In this document: positions 43,459 through 52,396 of the stretch, one piece after another
How positions within the stretch are numbered: the stretch's first letter is position 1
Layout of the letters: each line of letters begins with the position of its first letter
From: an uncultured Pelagibacteraceae bacterium
GTDB lineage: Bacteria; Pseudomonadota; Alphaproteobacteria; Pelagibacterales; Pelagibacteraceae
Length of the DNA: 53,121 nucleotides
Direction of reading: 5' to 3'
Assembly: GCA_902524235.1 (NCBI GenBank)
Contig: CABZCF010000006.1
Coordinates: forward strand, 1-53,121
The notes under the pieces: generated by a model
Database searches by the model: none
What the model saw: only the letters and a program-made list of their open reading frames with translations
Told to the model about the DNA's origin: nothing
Program-made: the position numbers and the translations under genes

Positions 43459-44244
43459 TTAAATTTTAAAATAATCAAGGAGGTAATAAATTTTTGACCT
43501 AATATAGTGAAAATTATACTTCAATATTTTTAAAATCTTTCTTAAGGTCAATAAACTTTGTCCTTTTATGGGTTTCTGATTATTAATTAAAATATGACTT
43601 TTAGATTTATTCTTATTTTTCTTAACAATTATCAAATTAGGTAAAAAATTAATTTCTATAATATTTTTAGAATAATAGTCAGGTTTAGAGTAAGGATTTT
43701 CATGCTCAACTTGATGCATTCTATCAATCATAGTTTTAAAAAAATTGATTGCAGTTTTTTTGTTGTTTAAATAAAAACCATCACCTCCATCACTCAAATA
43801 ATATGAAGTTTGCACATCTTCAATAAAATAATAGCCATTACTTTTAAGTTTTGGAAACAGAATTTTAAATGTTTCTATTTGGTGAGAATTTATATGACTT
43901 CCGTCATCTATAATTATATCAAAATCACCACTAATATTGTGAATATTATCTAAAACTTTTTTATCAATTTGTGACCCTTGAAAAATTTTAATCCTACTAT
44001 TAAATTCTAAATCTTTATAATAAAGATCGAGCGCATATAAACTTGCTTTTGAAAAATATTCACTCCATATTTTTAAAGAATGACCTCCCTCTTTTGGATC
44101 TTTACTTCCACCTATTCCAATTTCTAAAAAATTAATTTTTTCAGATCTTAGATGATTTAATATTGCATCATAGTATTTAAAAAAATGAAAAGACTCTTGT
44201 TTTCGATGACCTAATTTCAAGGCTATTTCTTCTAACGACTCCAT
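43459..44244 (-). CDS. Class I methyltransferase resembling macrocin O-methyltransferases, between tRNA copies
   Basis: 261 residues. FLEIGIGGSKDPKEGGHSLKIWSEYF then DLYYKD resembles the SAM-binding region of TylE/MycE macrolide O-methyltransferases, with the metal-type IIDDGSHINSHQIETF and FIEDVQTSY motifs following. Sugar hydroxyl methylation is therefore plausible. It stands alone on the minus strand between the tRNA-Met fragment and the intact tRNA, so it is a likely recent insertion or variable cassette. The 136 nt between the fragment and its stop hold no clear gene. Confidence 0.82.
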   Translation of the reverse strand: MESLEEIALKLGHRKQESFHFFKYYDAILNHLRSEKINFLEIGIGGSKDPKEGGHSLKIWSEYFSKASLYALDLYYKDLEFNSRIKIFQGSQIDKKVLDNIHNISGDFDIIIDDGSHINSHQIETFKILFPKLKSNGYYFIEDVQTSYYLSDGGDGFYLNNKKTAINFFKTMIDRMHQVEHENPYSKPDYYSKNIIEINFLPNLIIVKKNKNKSKSHILINNQKPIKGQSLLTLRKILKILKYNFHYIRSKIYYLLDYFKI

Positions 44245-44368
44245 AAGTATATTAATTATAATATTATATGAATTACACTATCAGAAATTAATTTTAACTT
44301 AAATTTATAAACATCCTACTTTAATTGTTGACGCCACAGAGACGTAAAACAAACCGATGCTTATAGAA

Positions 44369-44445
44369 TGGTAGCGGGAAGTGGGATCGAACCACTGACC
44401 TCGGGCTTATGAGTCCCGCGCTCTAACCAACTGAGCTACCCCGCC
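44369..44445 (-). tRNA. tRNA-Met (anticodon CAT, elongator type)
   Basis: 77 nt including an encoded CCA. Acceptor, D and T stems pair fully (with G1-U72 and G7-U66 wobble). The anticodon loop is CTCATAA, so the anticodon is CAT. Position 31 A faces 39 G, leaving a 4-bp anticodon stem plus a mismatch, which is odd. There is no initiator-type C1-A72 mismatch. A CAT tRNA could also be tRNA-Ile with lysidine; overall sequence recalls elongator tRNA-Met of alphaproteobacteria. Confidence 0.9.
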
Positions 44446-44461
44446 ATAAAATTAAAATTGA

Positions 44462-44490
44462 TATATACTACTTTGATCTTTATGAGGCAA
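44462..44490 (-). promoter_or_regulatory. Putative tRNA-Met promoter
   Basis: On the minus strand TTGCCT at 44490-44485, a 17-nt spacer and TATATA at 44467-44462, 16 nt before the mature 5' end of the tRNA. The -35 box overlaps the last codons of the upstream small membrane gene. Predicted from sequence alone. Confidence 0.5.
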
Positions 44491-44677
44491 TATGCTTTAT
44501 AATATAGTACAATATACCAGTAATAATTGTTGCAATTATAAAACCCTCTGCAAATAGAATTAATATTTTTTTCTTATCATTATAATTTGTTTTTAAATAA
44601 ACATGCACTAGCGTGTAAATACCTACAATTGCAATACTTAATAAAATATCTGTTGCTAACATAATTTTATTTACCAC
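44480..44677 (-). CDS. Small two-helix membrane protein
   Basis: 65 residues with two hydrophobic segments (about 6-26 and 40-60) separated by the charged stretch KTNYNDKKK. Its start overlaps the tldE stop by 11 nt, which supports translation by coupling. No family recognised. Function unknown. Confidence 0.55.
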   Translation of the reverse strand: MVNKIMLATDILLSIAIVGIYTLVHVYLKTNYNDKKKILILFAEGFIIATIITGILYYIIKHIAS

Positions 44678-45986
44678 CTACGGTAATACCATTAACTAAC
44701 ATTGTGGGTGAATTTGTAGAATATTTAAACTCCAAATCATCTGCTAAGATAATGTTTTTAAACATTTCATTAAAGTTCCCTGCTATAGTTATCTCACTCA
44801 CTGGGAATGTAAATTTTCCATTTTCAATCATTATTCCTGACGCTCCGACAGAATAATCTCCTGTAATAATATTTGCACCTCTTCCAATTGTTTCATTTAT
44901 ATAAAGTAATTTTTTTTCTGAATTTATTAATTGGTCAAATGATTGATCTCCGTTTTCAAAGTATAAATTTGTCGTACCGCTAGAACGTCCATTAGATTTT
45001 CTGTTGATCTTTTTTCCACTGTAAGTCTCAACAAGATAATCATTTAAAATTCCATTTTTAACAAGTTGTAAGTCTTCAATCCCAACTCCTTCACTGTCAA
45101 AATATCTTGATCCATTCGCTTTTTTAATATTAGCTTTATCAATTATATTAATTCGATCATTAAAGATTTTTTTATCTAAACAGTCCTTCAAAAAAGTTGT
45201 TCCTTTAGAAATCGTATTAGATGATATTGCGCTTGCAAATGTTGATAGTAAATTTTGTGCTATCCTTTTATCAAATACAATTCCCATTTTATTGCTCTCA
45301 ATTTTTTTTGGATTTAGTTTGCTTATTGCCATTTTTGCAGCACTCTCTCCTATTTGTTTAGGAGTAAGAAGATCTTTATAATGCCTTTTACTACTATACT
45401 CATAGTCCCTTTCCATGCTGCCGTTACTTTTAGATACGACTTCACAATAGGCAGTAAATTGAGAAGTTTTATATCCATCTAAAAAGCCATTAGAGTTTGC
45501 AAGTATAAAATTGGATTTAGTTTCACTAAAGCCCGATCCATTTGTATTAACTATTTTTTCATGAGAAAATGCAACCTCTTCTGCATCTTTTATAAAATTA
45601 ATTTTTTCGTCATTACTTAAGTGCGTATTGTCATATAACTCCAAATTTTTTTCACCTTTAAAATGTAATTCTTGATCTGGTAAAGAATTAAATTCATCTC
45701 CTGGCGTTACCTTTGTGGAGTCTATACATCTTGTTACAAGTTCAATTAGATTGTTTTCAGATAGATTAGTTGAGGATATTGACGCTTTTTTTTTACCAAT
45801 ATAGGTCGTCAATGTAACACCGAGATTTTCTGATCTCTCTGAGCCGTCTAATTTTTTATTCCGAATATTCACATTTTCGGAAATTGTATTCATCACTAAG
45901 ACGTTTGAACCTGTTGATCCAAGATCTTTTGATTTAGAAATACAAAAATCTGCTATTTTTTCTAAAAATCTGTCGTCTTTGATCAT
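44667..45986 (-). CDS. pmbA: TldE/PmbA, non-catalytic partner of the TldD/TldE protease
   Basis: 439 residues. Partner of TldD, with which it forms a peptidase that trims unfolded or modified peptides (microcin B17 in E. coli, CcdA turnover). NVLVMNTISENVNIRNKKLDGSERSENLGV is the family N-terminal hairpin; the C-terminal ASGIMIENGKFTFPVSEITIAGN matches PmbA. No HExxxH motif is present, as expected for TldE. It follows tldD by 5 nt. Confidence 0.94.
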   Translation of the reverse strand: MIKDDRFLEKIADFCISKSKDLGSTGSNVLVMNTISENVNIRNKKLDGSERSENLGVTLTTYIGKKKASISSTNLSENNLIELVTRCIDSTKVTPGDEFNSLPDQELHFKGEKNLELYDNTHLSNDEKINFIKDAEEVAFSHEKIVNTNGSGFSETKSNFILANSNGFLDGYKTSQFTAYCEVVSKSNGSMERDYEYSSKRHYKDLLTPKQIGESAAKMAISKLNPKKIESNKMGIVFDKRIAQNLLSTFASAISSNTISKGTTFLKDCLDKKIFNDRINIIDKANIKKANGSRYFDSEGVGIEDLQLVKNGILNDYLVETYSGKKINRKSNGRSSGTTNLYFENGDQSFDQLINSEKKLLYINETIGRGANIITGDYSVGASGIMIENGKFTFPVSEITIAGNFNEMFKNIILADDLEFKYSTNSPTMLVNGITVGGK

Positions 45987-45991
45987 GTAAA

Positions 45992-47404
45992 TTATATTTG
46001 AGTGCCACCAACTGTCATTTTATCAATTAGTAGTGATGGTTGACCAACACCAACTGGAACACCTTGACCAGCTTTACCGCAAGTTCCAATTCCTGGATCT
46101 AGCATCATATCATTACCTACCATAAGAACTTCTTTAAGGGATGAGGGACCATCACCAATTAATGTTGCACCTTTGATAGGCGATCCAATTTTTCCGTTGA
46201 TAATCTCATAGGCCTCTGTACAACTAAACACAAATTTTCCTGAAGTTATATCTACCTGCCCACCTCCAAAACTTACAGCAAAAATACCTTTGTCTACAGA
46301 TTTTATCATTTCGTCTTGAGTGTTATTGCCATTTAACATTATAGTATTTCTCATTCTTGGCATTACTATATGTTTATAGCTTTCTCTTCTTCCATTTCCT
46401 GTAGATTTAGTATTCATTAATCTGGCATTTAACCTATCCTGCATGAAATTTTTTAATATACCATTTTCTATCAAAACTGTTTTTTCTGTTGGTGTTCCTT
46501 CGTCATCAATATTCAAACTTCCTCTTCTTTTATCAATAGTTCCGTCATCAATAATTGTAACGCCATCACTTGCAACTTTCTTTCCTACCAAGTCATGAAA
46601 AACCGAAGTTTTTTTTCTATTAAAATCACCTTCTAGTCCATGTCCAACAGCTTCATGAATTAAAATTGCAGGCCAGCCAGGTCCTAAAACTACCTTCATT
46701 TCACCTGCTGGTGAGGCCTTACTTTCTAAATTTGTTGTAGCAATTCTATAGGCTTCGTCACAAATTTTTTTCCAGTCATCATTTTTTAGAAACTCGTCAT
46801 AAGATTGTCTACCTCCTACACCGTAAACACCAGTTTCTTTTCTTCCATTCTTCTCCACCATCACTGAAACATTAATCCTCACTAAAGGTCTCGAGTCTTT
46901 AAGCAATTCTCCACCACACCTTAAAATTTCTATATTTTTTCTCTCTCCTAAAAAATTAGCAGTAACTTGTTTTACAGATCCATTTATTGATCTAGAATAT
47001 TCGTTGATTTCTCTCAAAATTTTAATTTTGTCAGATAAATTCTTTTCATCCACAGGGTCTAAATCATTATAAAATTTTTGATTAGTTTTTTTAATTTCTG
47101 AATTATATATGCCTTCACTATTTTTTAGTGTCGATTTAAGGTTTTTGCTTGAATTTCTTAAAGATTTTTCAGAAATTTCGTTAGAATGAGAATAAGCAAC
47201 TACGTCACCATTGATTGCTCTAAATCCATAGCCAGTGTCCTTGGTATAGTTTGAACTTTTAATTTTATTGTCATCTAACACAATTGACTCGGACTTAGTA
47301 TCCTCTAAATATAATTCTCCGTCATCACACTTGTTCAGTGTTTCGGAAACAATTTTTTCTGCTTTATTTATATCTAAATCAGTGTTTTTAAAGAATGATG
47401 ACAT
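45992..47404 (-). CDS. tldD: TldD metalloprotease subunit
   Basis: 470 residues. Zinc motif His250-Glu251-x3-His255 in LIHEAVGHGLEGD, with the Cys of the third-ligand region SCTEAYEI-type (VFSCTEAYEI) and RMRNTIMLNGN conserved. TldD supplies the catalytic metal of the TldD/TldE heterodimer. In SAR11-like genomes its natural substrates are unknown. It begins an operon with tldE and possibly the small membrane protein. Confidence 0.95.
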   Translation of the reverse strand: MSSFFKNTDLDINKAEKIVSETLNKCDDGELYLEDTKSESIVLDDNKIKSSNYTKDTGYGFRAINGDVVAYSHSNEISEKSLRNSSKNLKSTLKNSEGIYNSEIKKTNQKFYNDLDPVDEKNLSDKIKILREINEYSRSINGSVKQVTANFLGERKNIEILRCGGELLKDSRPLVRINVSVMVEKNGRKETGVYGVGGRQSYDEFLKNDDWKKICDEAYRIATTNLESKASPAGEMKVVLGPGWPAILIHEAVGHGLEGDFNRKKTSVFHDLVGKKVASDGVTIIDDGTIDKRRGSLNIDDEGTPTEKTVLIENGILKNFMQDRLNARLMNTKSTGNGRRESYKHIVMPRMRNTIMLNGNNTQDEMIKSVDKGIFAVSFGGGQVDITSGKFVFSCTEAYEIINGKIGSPIKGATLIGDGPSSLKEVLMVGNDMMLDPGIGTCGKAGQGVPVGVGQPSLLIDKMTVGGTQI

Positions 47405-47532
47405 AGAAAGAATTTAATTATGATTTGTAATATATCAACTGCAAAGTTAACACATCTACGAGGGTACATATAATTAAATCATATATATAAATGGTTGAAA
47501 TAAGTTACTAAAAACTTATAAAATTAGCTCTA

Positions 47533-48822
47533 ATGGATAAAGTTGCTAACAATGAAAAAATTAGTGAGGTTATTAAGCTTATAAATAACAGATCTTATAA
47601 AGAAGCTTTAGAGTGTTTAGAAGATGTTATAAGAGAAAATAAAAATGATCCAAAGATATTTAATTTGTATGGAATAGTTCAATTACAATTAAATAAAATG
47701 AATGAAGCTATTAATTCTTTTGAAAGAGCTATCCTATTAGATAAAAAATTTATTCAAGGATATAACAATTTAGGTAATGTTTATGTAAAATCAGGAAAGC
47801 TTCGAAAAGCTGTTGAGATGTATAACAAAGTTTTGTCTTTAAAACCTGATTATCCCGCTGGATTTAATAATCTAGCAAGCGCTCAAAGTGATTTGGGCGA
47901 ACATGAAGACTCGATTAAAAATTATGAAAATGCGCTTAAACATGATCCAAATTATGTTTCTGCAAAAAATAACATAATTCAAGTACTAACTTTTTACAGC
48001 CCAAAAAATACAAGTGAAAATGTTTTTACAAAATCAAATTCGGAGCTTCAGCAAATTGAAATTCCTTATACAGAAAGTAATGAAATATCAGATGAAGACG
48101 TAATATTTTTTTTCAAAAAATGTAAGGAAATAGTTGATAGAAATTTTAAAGATTTTGATTTTCACTTATCTCAGATATGGAGAAGTAATACAATTAATTT
48201 GGGATGTAATAGACATTTTGAAATATTTAATAAGTTCAAAGTCATTCCTGAGTATTGTTTTGGATGCTTTAAAGTTCAAATAGAGCTTAAATCTATAATC
48301 GACCTAATTAAACTTTATTTTATTTTTGATAAATTAAATTTAAGTAAGAACAATTCAAGAAAATGTATGGTTGAGCTTAGAGAAAATGCAACTGGAACTT
48401 ATAAAGGACTAATATATTGTTCCGGCATTGATGAAGCAAATCTAATTTATGAACAGTTATCAAGAATACTTAATCAAAAAATTAAAAGAGAAATTAAAGT
48501 TGGTGTTAAAAGAGGATGTACAGAATTCGGAATTGAGTATCCTGAGTATAAAATAATTGATAAAGATTCGAAGGATTTTATGATTTATAATAATGATTGG
48601 AAACAGAAAGAAAATATTATTGATAGTAATACTTTAAAATATGCAAGAGAAAACAGCGTAAATAGAAAACCAACTATAAGTGGTGTCACATTAAACGATA
48701 TTTTAATTATGAAAAATTGGATTTATTACGCTAAAAAAATTGGAGACGTAGATTATAAAAAATTGGATCAAAATATATTTACTTCAAGTCATATAGAAAA
48801 TCAAACATCTAAAAAAAATTGA
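47533..48822 (+). CDS. TPR protein with Cys-bearing C-terminal domain of unknown function
   Basis: 429 residues. Residues 1-150 form four tetratricopeptide repeats (such as FNLYGIVQLQLNKMNEAINSFERAI). From about 185 to 400 lies a domain I do not recognise, with Cys197, Cys225, Cys242, Cys245, Cys278, Cys296 and Cys329; the core IPEYCFGCFKVQIEL stands out. The cluster suggests metal or redox chemistry but no known motif fits. No signal peptide, so it is cytosolic. It stands alone with 128 nt of promoter region before it and is convergent with the next gene. Confidence 0.8.
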   Translation: MDKVANNEKISEVIKLINNRSYKEALECLEDVIRENKNDPKIFNLYGIVQLQLNKMNEAINSFERAILLDKKFIQGYNNLGNVYVKSGKLRKAVEMYNKVLSLKPDYPAGFNNLASAQSDLGEHEDSIKNYENALKHDPNYVSAKNNIIQVLTFYSPKNTSENVFTKSNSELQQIEIPYTESNEISDEDVIFFFKKCKEIVDRNFKDFDFHLSQIWRSNTINLGCNRHFEIFNKFKVIPEYCFGCFKVQIELKSIIDLIKLYFIFDKLNLSKNNSRKCMVELRENATGTYKGLIYCSGIDEANLIYEQLSRILNQKIKREIKVGVKRGCTEFGIEYPEYKIIDKDSKDFMIYNNDWKQKENIIDSNTLKYARENSVNRKPTISGVTLNDILIMKNWIYYAKKIGDVDYKKLDQNIFTSSHIENQTSKKN

Positions 48823-48840
48823 ATTATGTTAAAAAGGATA

Positions 48841-48893
48841 TCTCTTATAATTTGTCTTAATTAAGATGTATCTTATAATTTTTACTAATTAAG
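48841..48893. repeat. Imperfect 25-bp direct repeat between convergent genes
   Basis: 48841-48865 and 48869-48893 match at 21 of 25 positions, both containing TCTTATAATTT or its near copy and ending with TAATTAAG. The last bases fall inside the end of the convergent gene. Could be a short tandem duplication; palindromic TTAATTAA may act in termination. Confidence 0.4.
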
Positions 48894-49700
48894 CTTTAAT
48901 TTATGATGACTTTTGATTTGGTTTTTATCCTCAAATTTTTTATGAAAATCAAAACTTAACTTTACCCATTCATCCATAGTTTTTTTATGTAGCAAGTGAT
49001 TTTCAATCTTTGCAGGATGATACTCAGACGTTTCTTCGGAAAAATATTTTGATTTTGGAGCATTCAAAATACTTGGATCTATAACTCTTCCAATTCTAAA
49101 CCAATTACCTCTCATTAGTCTTGAAAAATAACTATGATCACTTCCTAACATTATTTTCGGAATATCATATCCTTTGCTATTAATCCAAAAATTATATGGA
49201 GCCGCTATACCTTTTAAACTTGGGTCATCAGGACTCTGCAATAATTTAAATACCTCAACATGATTCACTACTAGACAATTATGTGTTGAACCTTTTCTGT
49301 AAACTTTAACTAAATAATATTCAGGCCTTTCATAACAGCCATCATATTTGTCGTAAAAAACAATCTGATTAATTATGTTATCAATTGCCCCAACATATTT
49401 ACCTGAAAGTAGACCTTCATAAATCTCAATTATTTCGACAACTTTATTATTTTCCACTCTTCCAATGCCAACAATTCTTTGATTTAAAGTTCTCCAATTA
49501 AAACTGGTTTTTCGAATTACTTCCCAGTCTCCAGGAGAAAGTTCAATACTTAAATATTTATTTAATTTAAATACTTTATTAACTTTTTCTCCAATATAAT
49601 AATCTGTAGCAAAGGAATTTAAAGGTAATATAATTAAAAAAAAAATTAGTAATTTTTTCAAAGTGAAATTATTAATCCTGTAGCTAGTATACTTATACAA
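48885..49700 (-). CDS. Secreted or periplasmic protein of unknown function
   Basis: 271 residues. A signal peptide is visible at about residues 14-31, ending SFA-TDYYIG. The remainder is beta-rich with segments such as LSPGDWEVIRKT and NRWFRIGRVIDPS-like GNWFRIGRVIDPS, and no transmembrane segment later. No family recognised. It overlaps the upstream small gene by 43 nt, so the start may be a little inside the frame; the signal peptide fits any of the early Met positions poorly except the first. Confidence 0.65.
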   Translation of the reverse strand: MYKYTSYRINNFTLKKLLIFFLIILPLNSFATDYYIGEKVNKVFKLNKYLSIELSPGDWEVIRKTSFNWRTLNQRIVGIGRVENNKVVEIIEIYEGLLSGKYVGAIDNIINQIVFYDKYDGCYERPEYYLVKVYRKGSTHNCLVVNHVEVFKLLQSPDDPSLKGIAAPYNFWINSKGYDIPKIMLGSDHSYFSRLMRGNWFRIGRVIDPSILNAPKSKYFSEETSEYHPAKIENHLLHKKTMDEWVKLSFDFHKKFEDKNQIKSHHKLKLN

Positions 49701-49861
49701 ACTAAAGATATTATTAAGAAAGTTTCCAGTTTTTCTTTTTTTTTATCTGCACGAACTCTATTAAGCAAAATATTAATATCAACTCTATTTTTTTTATTTA
49801 ACTTTTTGTCTCGAGTTGTGCTCAATTCTGAATTATGAATTAATTGGTTTCTGTTTAGCAT
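49658..49861 (-). CDS. Small tail-anchored membrane protein
   Basis: 67 residues: a charged, basic helix (NKKNRVDINILLNRVRADKKKEK) and a C-terminal hydrophobic segment at about 47-67. The pattern VDINxLLNxVRxxKKKEK recalls a small protein common in SAR11 genomes. Probably membrane-attached by its C-terminus. Function unknown. It overlaps the start of the periplasmic protein gene by 43 nt. Confidence 0.6.
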   Translation of the reverse strand: MLNRNQLIHNSELSTTRDKKLNKKNRVDINILLNRVRADKKKEKLETFLIISLVCISILATGLIISL

Positions 49862-49951
49862 TTTTTATATGTATAATTAAACTATAGATTTAGATTATTT
49901 ACAAACATTATAAGACCTATTTTAGAATAAATATAAACTACAAAATCCAAG

Positions 49952-52393
49952 TTATAACTTTTTGTAGTTGTTGTTATTTAAAGGACTATCTAACACCTCG
50001 GCCACATATTTAAACTTTTCTACCTCAATATAAATATTTTTACTTTTTAAACTCTCTTTAGTATTACCAGAATTTACGTAACCAAATGTTAAATTTGTAT
50101 TAAAATTAAACGAATAATTGCCAGATGTTGTCCTTCCGATTATTTTTTTATCTAAATAGATTGGTTCGTCATGTAATAATAGTGGCTCGCCTGGCTTCGT
50201 ATCTTTTAACCTAAACATCATTAATCTTTTATTAATTTTACCGTTCTTTATTTTAAGTAGAGAGTCTTTTCCTATGAAATTTACATTTTTTTTAAAACTA
50301 ATAGCAAATTCTAAACCTGCCTGATATTGATTTTCCTCTGGTGAAATATCATGCCCCCAATGTAAGAAACCATTTTCCATCCTCATAATATCAAGAGAAT
50401 GCATCCCACAATTACTAATATTATATTTTCTTCCTTCATTAATAACTAAGCTATATATTTCTATTGCTTTATCAAATTCTACATAAATCTCATAACCAAG
50501 CTCTCCTACATATGATAATCTTTGCACCCATGTGTCTAAATTGTTGATTTTGATTTTTTTTCCAGTTGCAAATTTAAAATTTTTATTTGAAAAATCTTCT
50601 TTACTTACGCTGCTAATTAATTCTCTACTTTTCGGCCCAAAAAGGCCAAATACACAATATTTATCTGTTACATCTGTTAATTCTATGTTTGTTATTAAAT
50701 TTTTATTTATATGAAATTTATCTCTCTCTCTTGTTGCTGCAGAGCTAATTATTCTAAAATAATTTCTTTCTAGACAAACTATAGTCACATCAGCTTCTAT
50801 ACCGCCATCATTGTTAAGCATTTGAGTATAAACGCATTTTCCAGGTTCATTTTTTATATTTGCAGTACAAATTCTTTGCAATTCCTCAAAAGCTTTATCT
50901 CCTTTTAGCTCGAATTTTGAAAAAGGTGTAAGATCGAATAATCCTACATTTTTTCTACAATTTTTTGTTTCAAATTCTACCGACGGATACCAATTTTGAT
51001 ATTTATAACTGTAGTTATATTTTGGCTCTTGATCATCTATCGAGAACCACATTGGTCTTTCATATCCACCAGATACACCAAAACATGCACCATTTTTTTT
51101 TAATATTTCGTGATGAGGGAATATTTTTATATTTCTTGCGGTCTGATGTTGTTTAAATGGCCAATGCATTCCATATAAATCACCAAGAGTTTCTGTAACT
51201 CTCTCTTTAATAAACTTTATTTCTGAATGAAATTTTTGAAATCTTTTAATATCATAACTAAAAATATCTTCATTAATATGTCCATTCATCATCCACTCAG
51301 CGGTAACTTTTCCAACCCCACCAGCACTAGCTATTCCGATACTATTTAAACCGCAACAAACAAAAAAGTTTTTAACTTCTGGAACTTCACCTAATAAAGT
51401 ATTTGTATCTGGTGTAAAAGACTCAGGACCTGCAAAAAATTTTCTAATCCCTGTCTGCTCTAATATAGGGAACCTTTTCATACATGCATTTAAATATGGT
51501 TCAAAATGCTCAAGATTTTCTGGAAATTCACCAAATGAAAAATTTTCTGGAACTTCATTAGTTTTGTCAAATGCAGGAATAGATTTTCCCTCAAATATAC
51601 CAAGTAACAATTTTCCAGCATCCTCTTTAAAATAAGTTCTACTATCAAAATCTCTCACAACTGGTAAATCTTTAGGTAAATTATTAATTGGCTCAGTTAT
51701 TACATAAAAATGCTCAGCAGGATATAATGGTATACTTACATTTAATTTTTCACCAATTTGTCTTGACCACATACCTGTCGCCAAAACTATGTATTCGCAT
51801 TCAATTTTTTGGCCATTAACAATAACACCTTCAATTTTTTTATTTTTAACTAAAATTTTTTCTACAGGTGAGTCTTCAAAGATTTTTGCACCTTCGGCCC
51901 TTGCAGCTTTTGCAAGAAGTTGTGTAATTCCAGAAGGATCTCCTGAACCATCGCCGGGCATTAGAATACCGCCTAATAAGTCCACATTTTTAATAAGTGG
52001 AATTTTTTCTTTAATATCTTCTTTATTTAAAATTTGGATATCAAAATTGTAAAGCTGTGCTGTTGTTGCTTGTCTTTTTAATTCCTGCCATCTACCTTCT
52101 TCTTGTGCAATAGATAATGCTCCATTTAATCTCAACCCTGCTGAATGATCAACTTTTTTTTCAAGTTCTTTATATAAATCTAAAGAATATTTTCTTATTT
52201 TAGTTATAGTTGCAGATGGACCAATTTGACTTACTAAACCTGCTGCGTGCCAAGTTGTACCTGAGGTTAATTTATCTCTCTCTAAAAGAATAACATCTTT
52301 CCATCCAAACTTCGCTAAATGATATGCACAAGAACATCCTACAACACCTCCACCAATAACGATTGCTTTTGCTACAATTGGTATCTTTTTCAT
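49952..52393 (-). CDS. Dimethylglycine/sarcosine dehydrogenase-like flavoprotein with GcvT domain
   Basis: 813 residues. N-terminal FAD oxidoreductase domain with AIVIGGGVVGCSCAYHLAK (10-28) and the TSGTTWHAAGL segment whose His49 is the covalent flavin site in the family. C-terminal about 400 residues form a GcvT aminomethyltransferase fold (folate binding) with YVGELGYEIYV. Together this matches dimethylglycine dehydrogenase-type enzymes, which demethylate glycine-betaine products and pass the one-carbon unit to tetrahydrofolate. It follows the alanine dehydrogenase by 3 nt. Confidence 0.92.
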   Translation of the reverse strand: MKKIPIVAKAIVIGGGVVGCSCAYHLAKFGWKDVILLERDKLTSGTTWHAAGLVSQIGPSATITKIRKYSLDLYKELEKKVDHSAGLRLNGALSIAQEEGRWQELKRQATTAQLYNFDIQILNKEDIKEKIPLIKNVDLLGGILMPGDGSGDPSGITQLLAKAARAEGAKIFEDSPVEKILVKNKKIEGVIVNGQKIECEYIVLATGMWSRQIGEKLNVSIPLYPAEHFYVITEPINNLPKDLPVVRDFDSRTYFKEDAGKLLLGIFEGKSIPAFDKTNEVPENFSFGEFPENLEHFEPYLNACMKRFPILEQTGIRKFFAGPESFTPDTNTLLGEVPEVKNFFVCCGLNSIGIASAGGVGKVTAEWMMNGHINEDIFSYDIKRFQKFHSEIKFIKERVTETLGDLYGMHWPFKQHQTARNIKIFPHHEILKKNGACFGVSGGYERPMWFSIDDQEPKYNYSYKYQNWYPSVEFETKNCRKNVGLFDLTPFSKFELKGDKAFEELQRICTANIKNEPGKCVYTQMLNNDGGIEADVTIVCLERNYFRIISSAATRERDKFHINKNLITNIELTDVTDKYCVFGLFGPKSRELISSVSKEDFSNKNFKFATGKKIKINNLDTWVQRLSYVGELGYEIYVEFDKAIEIYSLVINEGRKYNISNCGMHSLDIMRMENGFLHWGHDISPEENQYQAGLEFAISFKKNVNFIGKDSLLKIKNGKINKRLMMFRLKDTKPGEPLLLHDEPIYLDKKIIGRTTSGNYSFNFNTNLTFGYVNSGNTKESLKSKNIYIEVEKFKYVAEVLDSPLNNNNYKKL

Positions 52394-52396
52394 ACT

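Noticed and set aside
43447..43460. Short piece similar to another tRNA 3' end (TGGAGCGGGA)
   Set aside because: Only about ten bases; too short to separate from chance even beside the tRNA fragment.
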